Source: CAZASK01 sp964487845
GTDB lineage: Bacteria > Chlamydiota > Chlamydiia > Chlamydiales > FEN-1388
Reading direction: 5' to 3'
DNA length: 26,886 nt
Assembly (NCBI GenBank): GCA_964487845.1
Contig: CAZASK010000020.1
Coordinates: forward strand, 1 to 26,886
Under the pieces are notes generated by a model. It had not been told where the DNA came from. It ran no database searches and worked only from the letters and a program-made list of their open reading frames with translations. The position numbers and the translations under genes were made by a program. Positions 1 through 8,016 of the stretch are shown here, piece after piece. Positions within the stretch are counted from its first letter, which is position 1. The number at the start of each line of letters is the position of its first letter.

Positions 1-55
1 GAAAATAGGAAATTTCTAAATTGGTGAAATAGGAAATTTTAAACTTGGTTTAACA
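1..55. repeat. Left copy of 55-nt inverted terminal repeat
   Basis: The first 55 bases are identical to the reverse complement of the last 55 bases of the window (26832-26886), and the match stops at base 56. The repeat contains two tandem units of about 25 and 24 bp, each of the form GAAATAGGAAATTT followed by a short A-rich stretch and TTGGT. The inner edge lies 3 nt from the stop codon of the first gene. It is best read as part of a repeated genomic element that ended the assembly on both sides. Confidence 0.9.
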
Positions 56-58
56 CTT

Positions 59-1813
59 TTATTTTTCCTCTACCGAAAAGGACTCAAGAGCTTTGTATTG
101 ATTGAAAAGCTCAGCTGGAAGAGACAGGCGACCTTTACGCCATAATTTATGTGCGATCAACGTAGTGTCTTGGCCACAGAGATAGGCGAAGGCACTGCGT
201 GCTATATGGGAAATAGGCTCAGAGACATGGTCTTGTAGCCATCGCAGACTACGGCTTACGATATTGATAGGAAAGGGGGTAGCTGCCTCATATATGGAAA
301 TGTCAAAAAGTTTTGGGAAAGATTCTCCAAATACTGCTTCCAGTGTTTGCTGAACCCAGGCAGCACAGTTATCACCTTGGTGCTGAAAAACAGCTGTATT
401 TGTGAAGTCATTTTTGAGCTGTTCGACCAATAGCTGAAATTGATTCGTTGATAATCCCTTTGGTACGCAGCAGAGCTTTCTATGAAAATAGAATTCATTT
501 TCATCAACAACAGTAAAAACACCAGGTAGTGTTTGGAATGTGGATGCCAACATTTTCAGGAGCCCTTGTGGATATTTATGTGGATATTTCCCTATAGGAT
601 GAAGGGTGAATGTGTCATCTCCTTTTGGTATAATGACGCTGATCCAGGCATGATTTCCAATAGCTGATCGGGGGTCTTTTTCACGTGTCGCATTTACTAA
701 AAGAACACTATGATATTTACTCATGTCTATTTTATAGCGCACTTGAATGCTTTCTTTCGTGAGAGTCTCTAGGGGCGGAAGGTCTTTCCACCAGTCAATT
801 TTGTTAAAATCTAAGAGTGGTTGTGTGGGGTAACAGAGCGAAATTCCTTCTTGCGTGTACTCTAAATCACCTATCTGGATGTTGTTTTTATCTTGAAATG
901 CCTGAAATATTTCTGCAACAGACATCATGCGCGCTTTTGCCTTGTTTTTTATGTCATAGAGAGGGACTTTTTTCGTCAAGTCAGTGATTGGTATATATTG
1001 TATTTCTGGCTGGTTCTTTTCGGATAATACCTTCATGCGTAAGTTGACTTCTTTCTGGACAGGGTCGTTTTCCCCAGAGGCCTTGTATTCAAGACCGCAA
1101 TATTGGACCACTCTCTTTACTCTCTTGTCCAGATAGGACAAGGAAAGTCGCTGTGTCAGCTCTGGGAATTGTACTGCTACATGCACTGAGTCAGGACAGC
1201 CGCCATTTGTATTTTTGAATACGAACTTGAAGAAAAAATCTCGATAGCTCTTATCTACTTTGAGTAGCTGGACAGTTTTTGCATAGCAGGAAATAGCGTC
1301 GATTTTTCGAGAATCTTCATTAGAGATATCTGTTGCCATATCAGGAAATTGCTTTCCTTTCCACTTGGATATCTTTTTTTTCAACCATTCCTGATCGTTA
1401 TATGATGGTGGTATTGCAAGTATGGTGTGTTGAGGGGTTTTTCTTGCTTGGTAAGCATAAAAATGACGTTTTATATCATTTATTTTTCTTACAGCAGCTG
1501 GCTGTGAAGGATAGAGTCTTTTCTTTATTGCTGTGATAGCAGCCTTTATATGCTGTTCATCAGTTACTGGATGCGCAAAAATCCCCTGTTTTACACTTCC
1601 AGTAGTGATCTCTTGCGATTTGAGGTAGCGTTTTAAAAAAGAGGCAACAGCTAAATTGTCTTGATTTTCAAAACCAAATAGCTTTCTAAATATGCGTGTA
1701 ATTTCCCATCTTGTATGCCATGTCCCATCTTTATTTACCGAAATTGAAGAGCCAGATTCGAGAGCTTGTGTCAGATGAGAAAGAGCAAAGTCACTAGTCG
1801 CTTCTATTTGCAT
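59..1813 (-). CDS. Large protein with possible permuted papain-like His/Cys site
   Basis: This 584-residue protein has no family I can name. It has no signal peptide or membrane segment and starts with a Ser/Thr-rich stretch. Two local motifs stand out: GNHAWISV (His388) followed by a strand ending in LHP (His405), and further on GDNCAAWVQ (Cys483). A His in a beta-strand context upstream of a Cys at a helix start is the order seen in circularly permuted NlpC/P60 or papain-like enzymes (LRAT/YiiX type); normal papain order is Cys before His. This is an inference from motif shape only. The start is supported by AAGGA upstream of the ATG. It lies 22 nt downstream of the LptE-like lipoprotein gene on the same strand, so it may be co-transcribed with envelope genes. 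An effector, a peptidoglycan or other peptidase, or a catalytically dead relative are all possible. Confidence 0.85.
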   Translation of the reverse strand: MQIEATSDFALSHLTQALESGSSISVNKDGTWHTRWEITRIFRKLFGFENQDNLAVASFLKRYLKSQEITTGSVKQGIFAHPVTDEQHIKAAITAIKKRLYPSQPAAVRKINDIKRHFYAYQARKTPQHTILAIPPSYNDQEWLKKKISKWKGKQFPDMATDISNEDSRKIDAISCYAKTVQLLKVDKSYRDFFFKFVFKNTNGGCPDSVHVAVQFPELTQRLSLSYLDKRVKRVVQYCGLEYKASGENDPVQKEVNLRMKVLSEKNQPEIQYIPITDLTKKVPLYDIKNKAKARMMSVAEIFQAFQDKNNIQIGDLEYTQEGISLCYPTQPLLDFNKIDWWKDLPPLETLTKESIQVRYKIDMSKYHSVLLVNATREKDPRSAIGNHAWISVIIPKGDDTFTLHPIGKYPHKYPQGLLKMLASTFQTLPGVFTVVDENEFYFHRKLCCVPKGLSTNQFQLLVEQLKNDFTNTAVFQHQGDNCAAWVQQTLEAVFGESFPKLFDISIYEAATPFPINIVSRSLRWLQDHVSEPISHIARSAFAYLCGQDTTLIAHKLWRKGRLSLPAELFNQYKALESFSVEEK

Positions 1814-1835
1814 GAGATATCCTTTGTATAAAAAA

Positions 1836-2417
1836 TTACATATTATTTAACGTGGACGAAGAAAGTTCATGATTATTTTCTAGGTAGATAGCTATATTTT
1901 GCGCTAGCTTTCGATACAACGGTATTTCAGTAACTTCATATGCGGTGTCGATATCGGTAAGCTGCCCCAGAGAATATTGATTTACTTTATGTTGGATATT
2001 GTAGTTTTCATGGTCAAAGTCGCATGACGCTTCAATATGTGCTGGGCCGATAACTACTTGCTCGGAGCTTCTGTCGATTATTTGTATTTCAGCCAAAATT
2101 TTTTGCCTCGTTTCGTTGGCAACAAGTTGTTTTTTCCCGTCTTTTAATTTCTTCTGGTCGTAACGATATCCAATGTTGTTGTATTTCGAGTCAATAATTT
2201 TTACTTTAAGGAGATAGCGGCTATCTGCTGTTGTGTATCGAAACTGTCCCTTCTTTTCGATTTCTTGAATTACTTGCTGTGTCAAACTACCATCATTGTC
2301 GCCCTCACAAAAAGGAATGTGCAAGGCAACAGGATCATGAACAGTGCTGAGGCGAAATCCACATGAGGCGCACCCTGCTAATGTCAGGAAGAGTGTTACG
2401 AGTCGCTTTGCATTCAT
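1836..2417 (-). CDS. LptE-like outer-membrane lipoprotein (CT546 position)
   Basis: A 193-residue lipoprotein. The N-terminus is basic then hydrophobic and carries LAGC (Cys16) and a second Cys19 in SCGF; either could be lipidated. The CGF-x-L start of the mature protein, the following strand (VALHIPF), a helix with SLTQQVIQEIEKKG and paired strands recall E. coli LptE, which is also 193 residues and begins its mature part with CGWHL. LptE plugs the LptD channel that inserts LPS into the outer membrane. The start ATG overlaps the stop of the upstream TPR gene as ATGA, which implies translational coupling. I recall the pair upstream of dnaE in C. trachomatis as CT547/CT546, annotated only as a predicted outer-membrane protein there. 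Assignment to LptE rests on pattern and length, so it is moderately sure. Confidence 0.85.
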   Translation of the reverse strand: MNAKRLVTLFLTLAGCASCGFRLSTVHDPVALHIPFCEGDNDGSLTQQVIQEIEKKGQFRYTTADSRYLLKVKIIDSKYNNIGYRYDQKKLKDGKKQLVANETRQKILAEIQIIDRSSEQVVIGPAHIEASCDFDHENYNIQHKVNQYSLGQLTDIDTAYEVTEIPLYRKLAQNIAIYLENNHELSSSTLNNM

Positions 2418-3439
2418 TCTTTCAATCCTATCTCTTGAATATAAGGTTTTAAATGAGTAAGGCGCTCATGGCAGAGTGTGGCAGCTTGAGTGTCTGGGAA
2501 TTTGTGCACGGCGATATGGTAGTAGAGGACAGCTGCTTTTGGATGCGATTTTCTTTCGTAGAGCTCACCTGTTTCGTAGAGGCTTTGTGCGTAGAGCTCA
2601 CTCATTTCTTTTATATACTGAGCTATGAGCTTGGCTTCTTTTGCCTTTGGAAAATCTGCTGTCAGTTTTTTGCTATTGAGTTGAGACAACCCCAAAAGAT
2701 CCGCATTTTGCATTTCATGGCGGCACTGTTTCAGATATGTTTTTGCGATTAATACATAGGCTTGAAGTGCTGTTGCACTTTTCGGGAACTTTTTAATCGC
2801 TGTCTGAAAGGTTTGTATAGCTTCTTTGTATTCCTTTTCCTTTTTGAGAAGAAGCCCTTTGCAGATGAGAGCCTTGGCTACAAGGTCATTGTTGGCGAGG
2901 GTGTTGATAATTTCGTTGTAGATTTCGAGAGCATCTTCTTGTGCTGGCCTCCACTTCGGCATTTTCCCATGGTGGAAGAGTCGCCCTTTTTCGCCTCTTT
3001 GGTAGCGTTCGGCAATGGCAAGCTTATATTTAAATGCCTGAAGAAAGTAGAGGCTATTTTTTTGACTTGACAGGGCGCTTATTTGCAAGTATTCACTCAG
3101 TTTTTGGTTCGCCATTTCCAAATCATCAACTTCGTAGTAGGCAATTCCAAGAAAATAATGTGCTTTTTGAGTAAGCTCTGCCTTGGGAAAACTGATAGTG
3201 ATAATCCGAAAATGCTTAATGGCTTCGTCCCATTTTTTTGCCTGAATGGAGGCAACACCTGCGTTATAATGCTCTTCTATTGGCAGATAAGCAACATCTT
3301 GAACATTGATCAATTTGCCATTTCTTAGAATATAGGCCCCTTCAAGTGGAGTTGTAGCACTCATGAACCATAATAAGGCGATGAGTGTGTACAGCCCAGA
3401 GGATAGAGCAGCTCTTGCATGTTTCTCGAGATATTTCAC
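2414..3439 (-). CDS. Periplasmic/outer-membrane TPR protein, BamD/YbgF-like (CT547 position)
   Basis: A 341-residue protein with an N-terminal export signal (basic to residue 9, hydrophobic at about 15-28, small residues ATTPLEGA as a cleavage region). The rest is helical with TPR signatures: residues 55-88 (YNAGVASIQAKKWDEAIKHF), 92-122 (AHYFLGIAYYEVDDLEMA), about 186-220 (EYKEAIQTFQTAIKKFP) and 283-318 (YETGELYERKSHPKAAVLYY). The arrangement of repeats with FP or Y residues closing each helix pair is like BamD/YbgF, but there is no lipobox Cys, so anchoring differs from BamD. The start is GTG with AGGGT upstream. It overlaps the LptE-like gene by 4 nt. The pair sits downstream of dnaE on the same strand, as I recall for CT547-CT546 in C. 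trachomatis. A scaffold role in outer-membrane assembly is likely but not proven. Confidence 0.88.
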   Translation of the reverse strand: MKYLEKHARAALSSGLYTLIALLWFMSATTPLEGAYILRNGKLINVQDVAYLPIEEHYNAGVASIQAKKWDEAIKHFRIITISFPKAELTQKAHYFLGIAYYEVDDLEMANQKLSEYLQISALSSQKNSLYFLQAFKYKLAIAERYQRGEKGRLFHHGKMPKWRPAQEDALEIYNEIINTLANNDLVAKALICKGLLLKKEKEYKEAIQTFQTAIKKFPKSATALQAYVLIAKTYLKQCRHEMQNADLLGLSQLNSKKLTADFPKAKEAKLIAQYIKEMSELYAQSLYETGELYERKSHPKAAVLYYHIAVHKFPDTQAATLCHERLTHLKPYIQEIGLKE

Positions 3440-3564
3440 GTGTACCCTTTCTTCATACGTAGTATATCAGCCAGAGTGGAGGCGGGCTCCAATCTTGGCT
3501 CCATTTTTGTCTACTGGCTCACATGATAGGCAGGCGGCTCAATTTCAAGCGAGGGTAAAGTGAA

Positions 3565-3606
3565 GAAAATCACCGAGTTTAAGTGAAAAACATATTTCAC
3601 GGTGAT
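3565..3606 (-). terminator. Hairpin, possible terminator of the repeat-protein gene
   Basis: On the minus strand ATCACCG pairs with CGGTGAT, with an inner GTGAAA/TTTCAC pairing and one bulged side, and the stem is followed by TTTTCTTC. It lies between the end of the gene at 3682 and the start of the TPR gene at 3439, so it could end transcription of the former. The rest of the 242-nt gap (3440-3681) shows no convincing gene. Confidence 0.4.
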
Positions 3607-3681
3607 CGTTAAATATAGAGAACCCATGAAATAGCGGTCCATGTCCATTTTTCAAGGTATGGACTCTTGAATATTTATTAA

Positions 3682-4086
3682 TTAAAAATTTTTTTTTCGA
3701 TTCTGAATTTGTTGCTCTGAATGTTTTTTTGGAGGTGGTAGTAATACAGGAGATGAATAAAAAGGCTGCCAGACAAACATCGTTTTTTGTGTATTATTTT
3801 CTTTGTTGCCACTATAGCTATTTGAAGGCGTGTAAGGTAGAGAATTAGGATTTAATGATTTCGAATTCTTATTTTTTTGTAGATCGTTTCGAGGGGTGTT
3901 GGAGATATCATTGCATGGGTTAAAACGCTGCCAGACAAACATCGTTTTTTGTGTATTATTTTCTTTATTGCCACTGCAGTTATTTGAAGGCGTGTAAGGT
4001 AGAGAATTAGGATTGAATAGTTTCGAATTTTTATTTTCTTGTAGATTGCTTTGATATGGATTATTTACATAAAGATTGCTATTCAT
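3682..4086 (-). CDS. Small protein of two near-identical 54-residue repeats
   Basis: A 134-residue protein, Asn/Ser/Pro/Lys rich and low in hydrophobic residues, with no signal peptide or membrane segment. Residues 15-55 and 69-109 are nearly identical (LQxNKNSK, NPNSLPYTPSN, GNKENNTQKT, MFVWQ-x-F), giving a period of exactly 54 residues, followed by a proline-rich then basic tail. It is probably disordered apart from the MFVWQ motif, which could be a short binding motif. AAGGAG lies 6 nt upstream of the ATG and a good promoter lies upstream, so it is very likely expressed on its own after dnaE. I do not recognise a family; a secreted or host-binding repeat protein is possible but unproven. 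Confidence 0.72.
   Translation of the reverse strand: MNSNLYVNNPYQSNLQENKNSKLFNPNSLPYTPSNNCSGNKENNTQKTMFVWQRFNPCNDISNTPRNDLQKNKNSKSLNPNSLPYTPSNSYSGNKENNTQKTMFVWQPFYSSPVLLPPPKKHSEQQIQNRKKNF
3765..4048. repeat. 162-bp-period tandem duplication inside the small protein gene
   Basis: Positions 3765-3886 and 3927-4048 are near-identical direct copies offset by exactly 162 bp (54 codons). One block of 40 bases starting at 3765 is identical to that at 3927, and a later block of about 34 bases is also identical. Such nucleotide-level identity points to a recent duplication or gene conversion, with the reading frame kept. Confidence 0.9.
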
Positions 4087-4109
4087 ATTTTCTCCTTTAT
4101 TGAATTATT

Positions 4110-4124
4110 CAGCGAGACTCGCTG
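4110..4124. other. Short perfect hairpin in the leader of the repeat-protein gene
   Basis: CAGCGA pairs with TCGCTG around a 3-nt loop. It lies between the promoter (4167-4195) and the Shine-Dalgarno sequence of the minus-strand gene starting at 4086, so it would be in its 5' untranslated region. It is not followed by a T-run on the minus strand, which makes a terminator unlikely. Confidence 0.35.
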
Positions 4125-4166
4125 TAATGAATCTGATTCGTTTTGGGTAATTCTATATAATTATGA

Positions 4167-4195
4167 ATTATAACTAAATAATAACTACGATTGTA
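4167..4195 (-). promoter_or_regulatory. Sigma-66/70-type promoter for the repeat-protein gene
   Basis: Read on the minus strand, TACAAT (4190-4195) and a perfect TATAAT (4167-4172) are separated by 17 nt. The -35 element directly follows the dnaE stop codon and has a poor match to TTGACA; the -10 is perfect. The predicted start site gives a leader of about 75 nt before the ATG at 4086. Confidence 0.5.
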
Positions 4196-7100
4196 TTAAT
4201 TGTTATTAAATGATGAAAGTGTGGAGAGTTGCTCGAGAATGTTATTGTCGTCTGAAATAAAGAAATTGGCGTTGAGATGGAGCGTAGCGTTTTCTTGATC
4301 GCCTTGCGTAAAACGTATTTCGAGAGGTTGCGGCCCAGGCATGGACTGGAGAATATTTTTTAGGTACAATATGTGACTGAAGCGAAGCTTGTCTAAGTCG
4401 AATCGTAGGATCATTTTTTGTGGGGCAGCAGTTGATATTGCAGAAGAGGTAGATAAAGGCTTTTTAGCGGACTTATTTGGATTTGAGCTGTAGGCTGCAC
4501 GCGCTTTTGCAGCAAGCTTTGCCTTGTCATAGGCGATCTCAGAATCTTTGATTTCTTTGTCAGAGATCGTTTTCAAATCACAGAGCCAGCGGCATGACAG
4601 CTGTGTAGACTGCTCTCTTTTTTCTTTCGAGAGCACTGCCCAGATCATTCTATTTTCAATAAGAAGCAGCCCCTTTTCTTCATAGAGCTCTGGCCAAATC
4701 GGCAGCTCAAAGCGGCTTTTCCCGTCTTCACCAACAGTGCCGTCGCTTACTGTCAAGATAGCGAATTTTTTATTTGATTTTGAAGAAAAGCGGGTTGTGA
4801 CCGACTCGATGATGAACGCCGAGCGAAAGACAGCGCCATAGTCGAGAGTTTCTAGTTTCGAAAGGGGAATGCCCCCTAGCTGCTGCATCAGCTCTTTGAA
4901 AGTATCTAGTGGGTGGCCTGTCAAAAAAAGACCAAGAAGCTCTTTTTCTCGAAGCAAGAGCTCGTCAGCGGATCGGAGCCTGGCAAGCTTCGGAGGAGTA
5001 GAAGTGTGTGCCGCCTGGCTCTGTATGTTTGCAAAAAGAGAGAGCACGCCTGCTGCTTTTTCCTTTTGGCTCCTGAGCGTCTCCTCAAACATCTGATCAA
5101 CAGAAGCTTTTAATTCATCGCGCTTCCACTTGGTAAAGTCAAACGCTCCACTCTCTACTAAAAGCTCGATTACCTTTTTGCCAACTCGCTTCGTATCGAT
5201 GCGTGAGATGAAGTCATATAATGAGCTGTAGGGACCCCGCTTTGTGCGCTCTTCTACAATGGCGTCGACCACATTTGAGCCTACACCTTTGATGGCGCCA
5301 AGAGCAAAGCGAATGCCTTGGCTAGTAGCGGCAAAATGGCTGAGCGACTCATTGACATGAGGTGGCAGCGTCTGGATACCTGACTGTTGGCCTTCGTTGA
5401 TGAACTTGGCTACTTTTTCGATATCATCTTTATCACACGTCATGAGGGCAGCGAGCCACTCGCCAGGATGGTGTGCTTTGAGATATGCGGTGACATAGGT
5501 GAGATAGCCATATGCAGCCGCATGCGATTTGTTAAATCCATATTCCGCAAATTTTTCCATCTTATCGAAAATGCGGTTGGCAACCTCTTCTGAGATGCCA
5601 TTTTTGAGAGCTCCTTGTGTGAATTTCTCTCTTTGCTTGGCCATCTCCCTCATGTCTTTTTTACCCATCGCACGACGCAGTACATCACCCTCGCCAAGAG
5701 AGTAGTTGGCAAGCTTGCTTGCGATTTGCATCACCTGTTCTTGGTAGACCATGATGCCATAGGTCTCCGCTAAGATCTCCTCCATCCAAGGATGATCTGA
5801 CTCGATAGCCTCTTTGCCATGTTTTCGTTGGATGAAAGAGGGGATCATATCCATAGGGCCAGGACGATAGAGAGAAAGCACCGCGATGATTTCCTCAAAG
5901 CGGTCCAGGTGCAGCTGCTTTGCCAGGTCTTGCATGCCTCCAGATTCTAGCTGGAACACACCTTGGGTTCTACCCTGGTTGAGAAGCTCAAATGTCAAGG
6001 TGTCTTCTAAGGGAAGGTCTACCCAGTTGACATCGATATTTTTATTTTGCCTGATGGCATTACAACACATCTGAATACAAGTCAGTGTTTTTAAGCCCAA
6101 GAAGTCGATCTTCAACATTCCCACCATCTCGACAGGCTTCATCGAAAATTGTGTGACGAGCATAGGGGAGTCTTTGGCATTACATACAGGGATGTGATCT
6201 GTCAGAGGGGTTCCTGAAACGATCATTCCTGCGGCATGTATGCCTGTGTTTCTGATCGAGCCTTCCAACTTTTTTGCTAAATCGAGCAGCTGTCTTGCCT
6301 CTTCATCGGTCTCATACACCTTCTTCAGGTCGGGATCTTTTTCCAAGGCTTTTTCTATGGTGATGTTGAGGTCTTCTGGAATCAGCTTAGCAATATGGTT
6401 GACTTTGGAAAGAGGCACGCTCAAGACGCGGCCTACGTCTTTTACGCTCATCTTCGCTTTCATCGTGCCGAAGGTCACGATTTGAGCGACGTTGTCTTTG
6501 CCATAGGTGTCTATCGTGTAGCTGATGACATCATTTCGTCTGTCCATGCAGATATCAACGTCAATATCGGGATAGGATATCCGCTCGGGGTTGATAAAGC
6601 GCTCAAAAAACAAATTGAAGCGCAAGGGTTCAATATCAGTGATGCCTGTGAGGTAGAGGATGATAGAGCCAGCTCCAGAACCTCTTCCTGGACCCATGGG
6701 GATGCCATTTTTCTTTGCCCAATGGATAAAGTCCCATACAATAAGAAGATAGTCACTCATCCCTTTAGAGGTGATGATGTTCATCTCATAGTCTAGTCTT
6801 TGCTTCACTACAGTAGCTGGGTCTTGGCTAGGATATTTCTCTGCTACCTTTGCTAAACGCTCTGGAGTATAGCGAATAGGGATAGCATCGATACATAGCT
6901 GCATAAGATATTCTTCTACAGACTTCAGTCGTTCTTCTTGTGTGTAGGCTTTTGCTTTCAAATGAGGGGGCACATAGACGGGGTAGTGCTTTGTTTTAAA
7001 GTCCATCTCAAGCTCGCATCGTTCAGCAATGCGCACAGATTCTTCAAGAGCTTGCGGCAGATCATGAAAGAGCACTTGCATTTCTTCTTCTGACTTGAAG

Positions 7101-7945
7101 AAAAATTCATGCGATGGAAATGTAGTCCGCTTTGGGTTTGGCGTGCGAAATCTAGGCTCTCCGTTGACATCGCGCTCCCATACCTGACATGGCTCGCCAG
7201 ACTGTACGTTAATCAAAATTTCATGCGCCTTCCAATCTTCTCGCTCGCTGTAGTGACAGTTATTTGTGGCGACATAAGGGATCGCATGTTCTTGAGCCGC
7301 TTGTAGCAGGCGTATGTTTACTTTTTCTTGTGCTTGTGTGTAATCCTGGTATTGTTGATAGAGCCAAGGCTCATCTTGCATGTTGTCAAGCTGCATATCT
7401 TCTGCTGTCATGGTATGTCGCTGCAGCTCAAGATACAAATCATCTTTAAAGAGAGTCTGATAGCGGCAAAGAGTCTCTTCAAATGCGGCGGAAGATCCCT
7501 TTAGGATGTGAAAAGCCAGTTCACTATTTTTGCATCCAGATAGGCATATCAGTCCTTCATGATGGCGACTCAAGAGCTCAAAATCAATACGAGGAACGTA
7601 GTAAAATCCTTCAGTATAACCAGAAGAGGTGAGCTTACAGAGGTTGTGATAGCCTGTTTTATTTTTACAAAGCAGAGTGAGGTGAAAGGCGTTTGGCAAG
7701 TTGGAGAGTCTTTTTTTCTCAAAACGTGACTCTGGAGCAAGATACATCTCACAGCCGATAATGGGCTTTACTCCCAATTCTTTACACTGCTTGTAAAAGT
7801 CAACGATGCCAAAGAGATTCATGTGATCGGTGATAGCGACAGCTGGCATGTGATGTTTTTTTGCGCAGGCAGCAAGAGCCTGCGTGCTCATCAGAGCGTC
7901 AAGAAGAGAATATTGAGAGTGGTTGTGTAAGTGTACAAATGGCAT
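4196..7945 (-). CDS. dnaE: DNA polymerase III alpha subunit
   Basis: The 1249-residue replicative polymerase alpha subunit. I place the start at the ATG at 7945, giving MPFVHLHNHSQYSLLDAL, which aligns with the normal DnaE N-terminus; a longer reading frame to 8041 adds 32 residues unlike any DnaE and would run into the divergent gene. The N-terminal PHP domain carries HLHNHS (residues 5-10) and TDHMNLFG. The palm has GPGRGSGAGS and the PDIDVD motif at 459-464 with the two catalytic aspartates. Finger/thumb motifs (LYRPGPMDMIP, YGIMVYQEQVMQIA, FNKSHAAAYG), a helix-hairpin-helix (LGAIKGVGSNVVDAI) and a C-terminal OB/tail region follow. The length fits chlamydial DnaE. The PHP metal ligands look more complete than in E. 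coli. Confidence 0.97.
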   Translation of the reverse strand: MPFVHLHNHSQYSLLDALMSTQALAACAKKHHMPAVAITDHMNLFGIVDFYKQCKELGVKPIIGCEMYLAPESRFEKKRLSNLPNAFHLTLLCKNKTGYHNLCKLTSSGYTEGFYYVPRIDFELLSRHHEGLICLSGCKNSELAFHILKGSSAAFEETLCRYQTLFKDDLYLELQRHTMTAEDMQLDNMQDEPWLYQQYQDYTQAQEKVNIRLLQAAQEHAIPYVATNNCHYSEREDWKAHEILINVQSGEPCQVWERDVNGEPRFRTPNPKRTTFPSHEFFFKSEEEMQVLFHDLPQALEESVRIAERCELEMDFKTKHYPVYVPPHLKAKAYTQEERLKSVEEYLMQLCIDAIPIRYTPERLAKVAEKYPSQDPATVVKQRLDYEMNIITSKGMSDYLLIVWDFIHWAKKNGIPMGPGRGSGAGSIILYLTGITDIEPLRFNLFFERFINPERISYPDIDVDICMDRRNDVISYTIDTYGKDNVAQIVTFGTMKAKMSVKDVGRVLSVPLSKVNHIAKLIPEDLNITIEKALEKDPDLKKVYETDEEARQLLDLAKKLEGSIRNTGIHAAGMIVSGTPLTDHIPVCNAKDSPMLVTQFSMKPVEMVGMLKIDFLGLKTLTCIQMCCNAIRQNKNIDVNWVDLPLEDTLTFELLNQGRTQGVFQLESGGMQDLAKQLHLDRFEEIIAVLSLYRPGPMDMIPSFIQRKHGKEAIESDHPWMEEILAETYGIMVYQEQVMQIASKLANYSLGEGDVLRRAMGKKDMREMAKQREKFTQGALKNGISEEVANRIFDKMEKFAEYGFNKSHAAAYGYLTYVTAYLKAHHPGEWLAALMTCDKDDIEKVAKFINEGQQSGIQTLPPHVNESLSHFAATSQGIRFALGAIKGVGSNVVDAIVEERTKRGPYSSLYDFISRIDTKRVGKKVIELLVESGAFDFTKWKRDELKASVDQMFEETLRSQKEKAAGVLSLFANIQSQAAHTSTPPKLARLRSADELLLREKELLGLFLTGHPLDTFKELMQQLGGIPLSKLETLDYGAVFRSAFIIESVTTRFSSKSNKKFAILTVSDGTVGEDGKSRFELPIWPELYEEKGLLLIENRMIWAVLSKEKREQSTQLSCRWLCDLKTISDKEIKDSEIAYDKAKLAAKARAAYSSNPNKSAKKPLSTSSAISTAAPQKMILRFDLDKLRFSHILYLKNILQSMPGPQPLEIRFTQGDQENATLHLNANFFISDDNNILEQLSTLSSFNNN

Positions 7946-8016
7946 AAGATGACGACTATAGCAACAATAAATAAAGTTTTCTATGGGAAAAACGATTATT
8001 TCGTTATGGTATCGAT

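Noticed and set aside
3363..3563. Plus-strand ORF of 66 codons over the start of the TPR gene
   Set aside because: It is antisense to the signal-peptide region of a well-supported gene, has no ribosome-binding site, and its product looks like random sequence.
6395..6796. 133-codon plus-strand ORF inside dnaE
   Set aside because: It is a shadow frame of the polymerase active-site region, where codon constraint on the other strand keeps the frame open.
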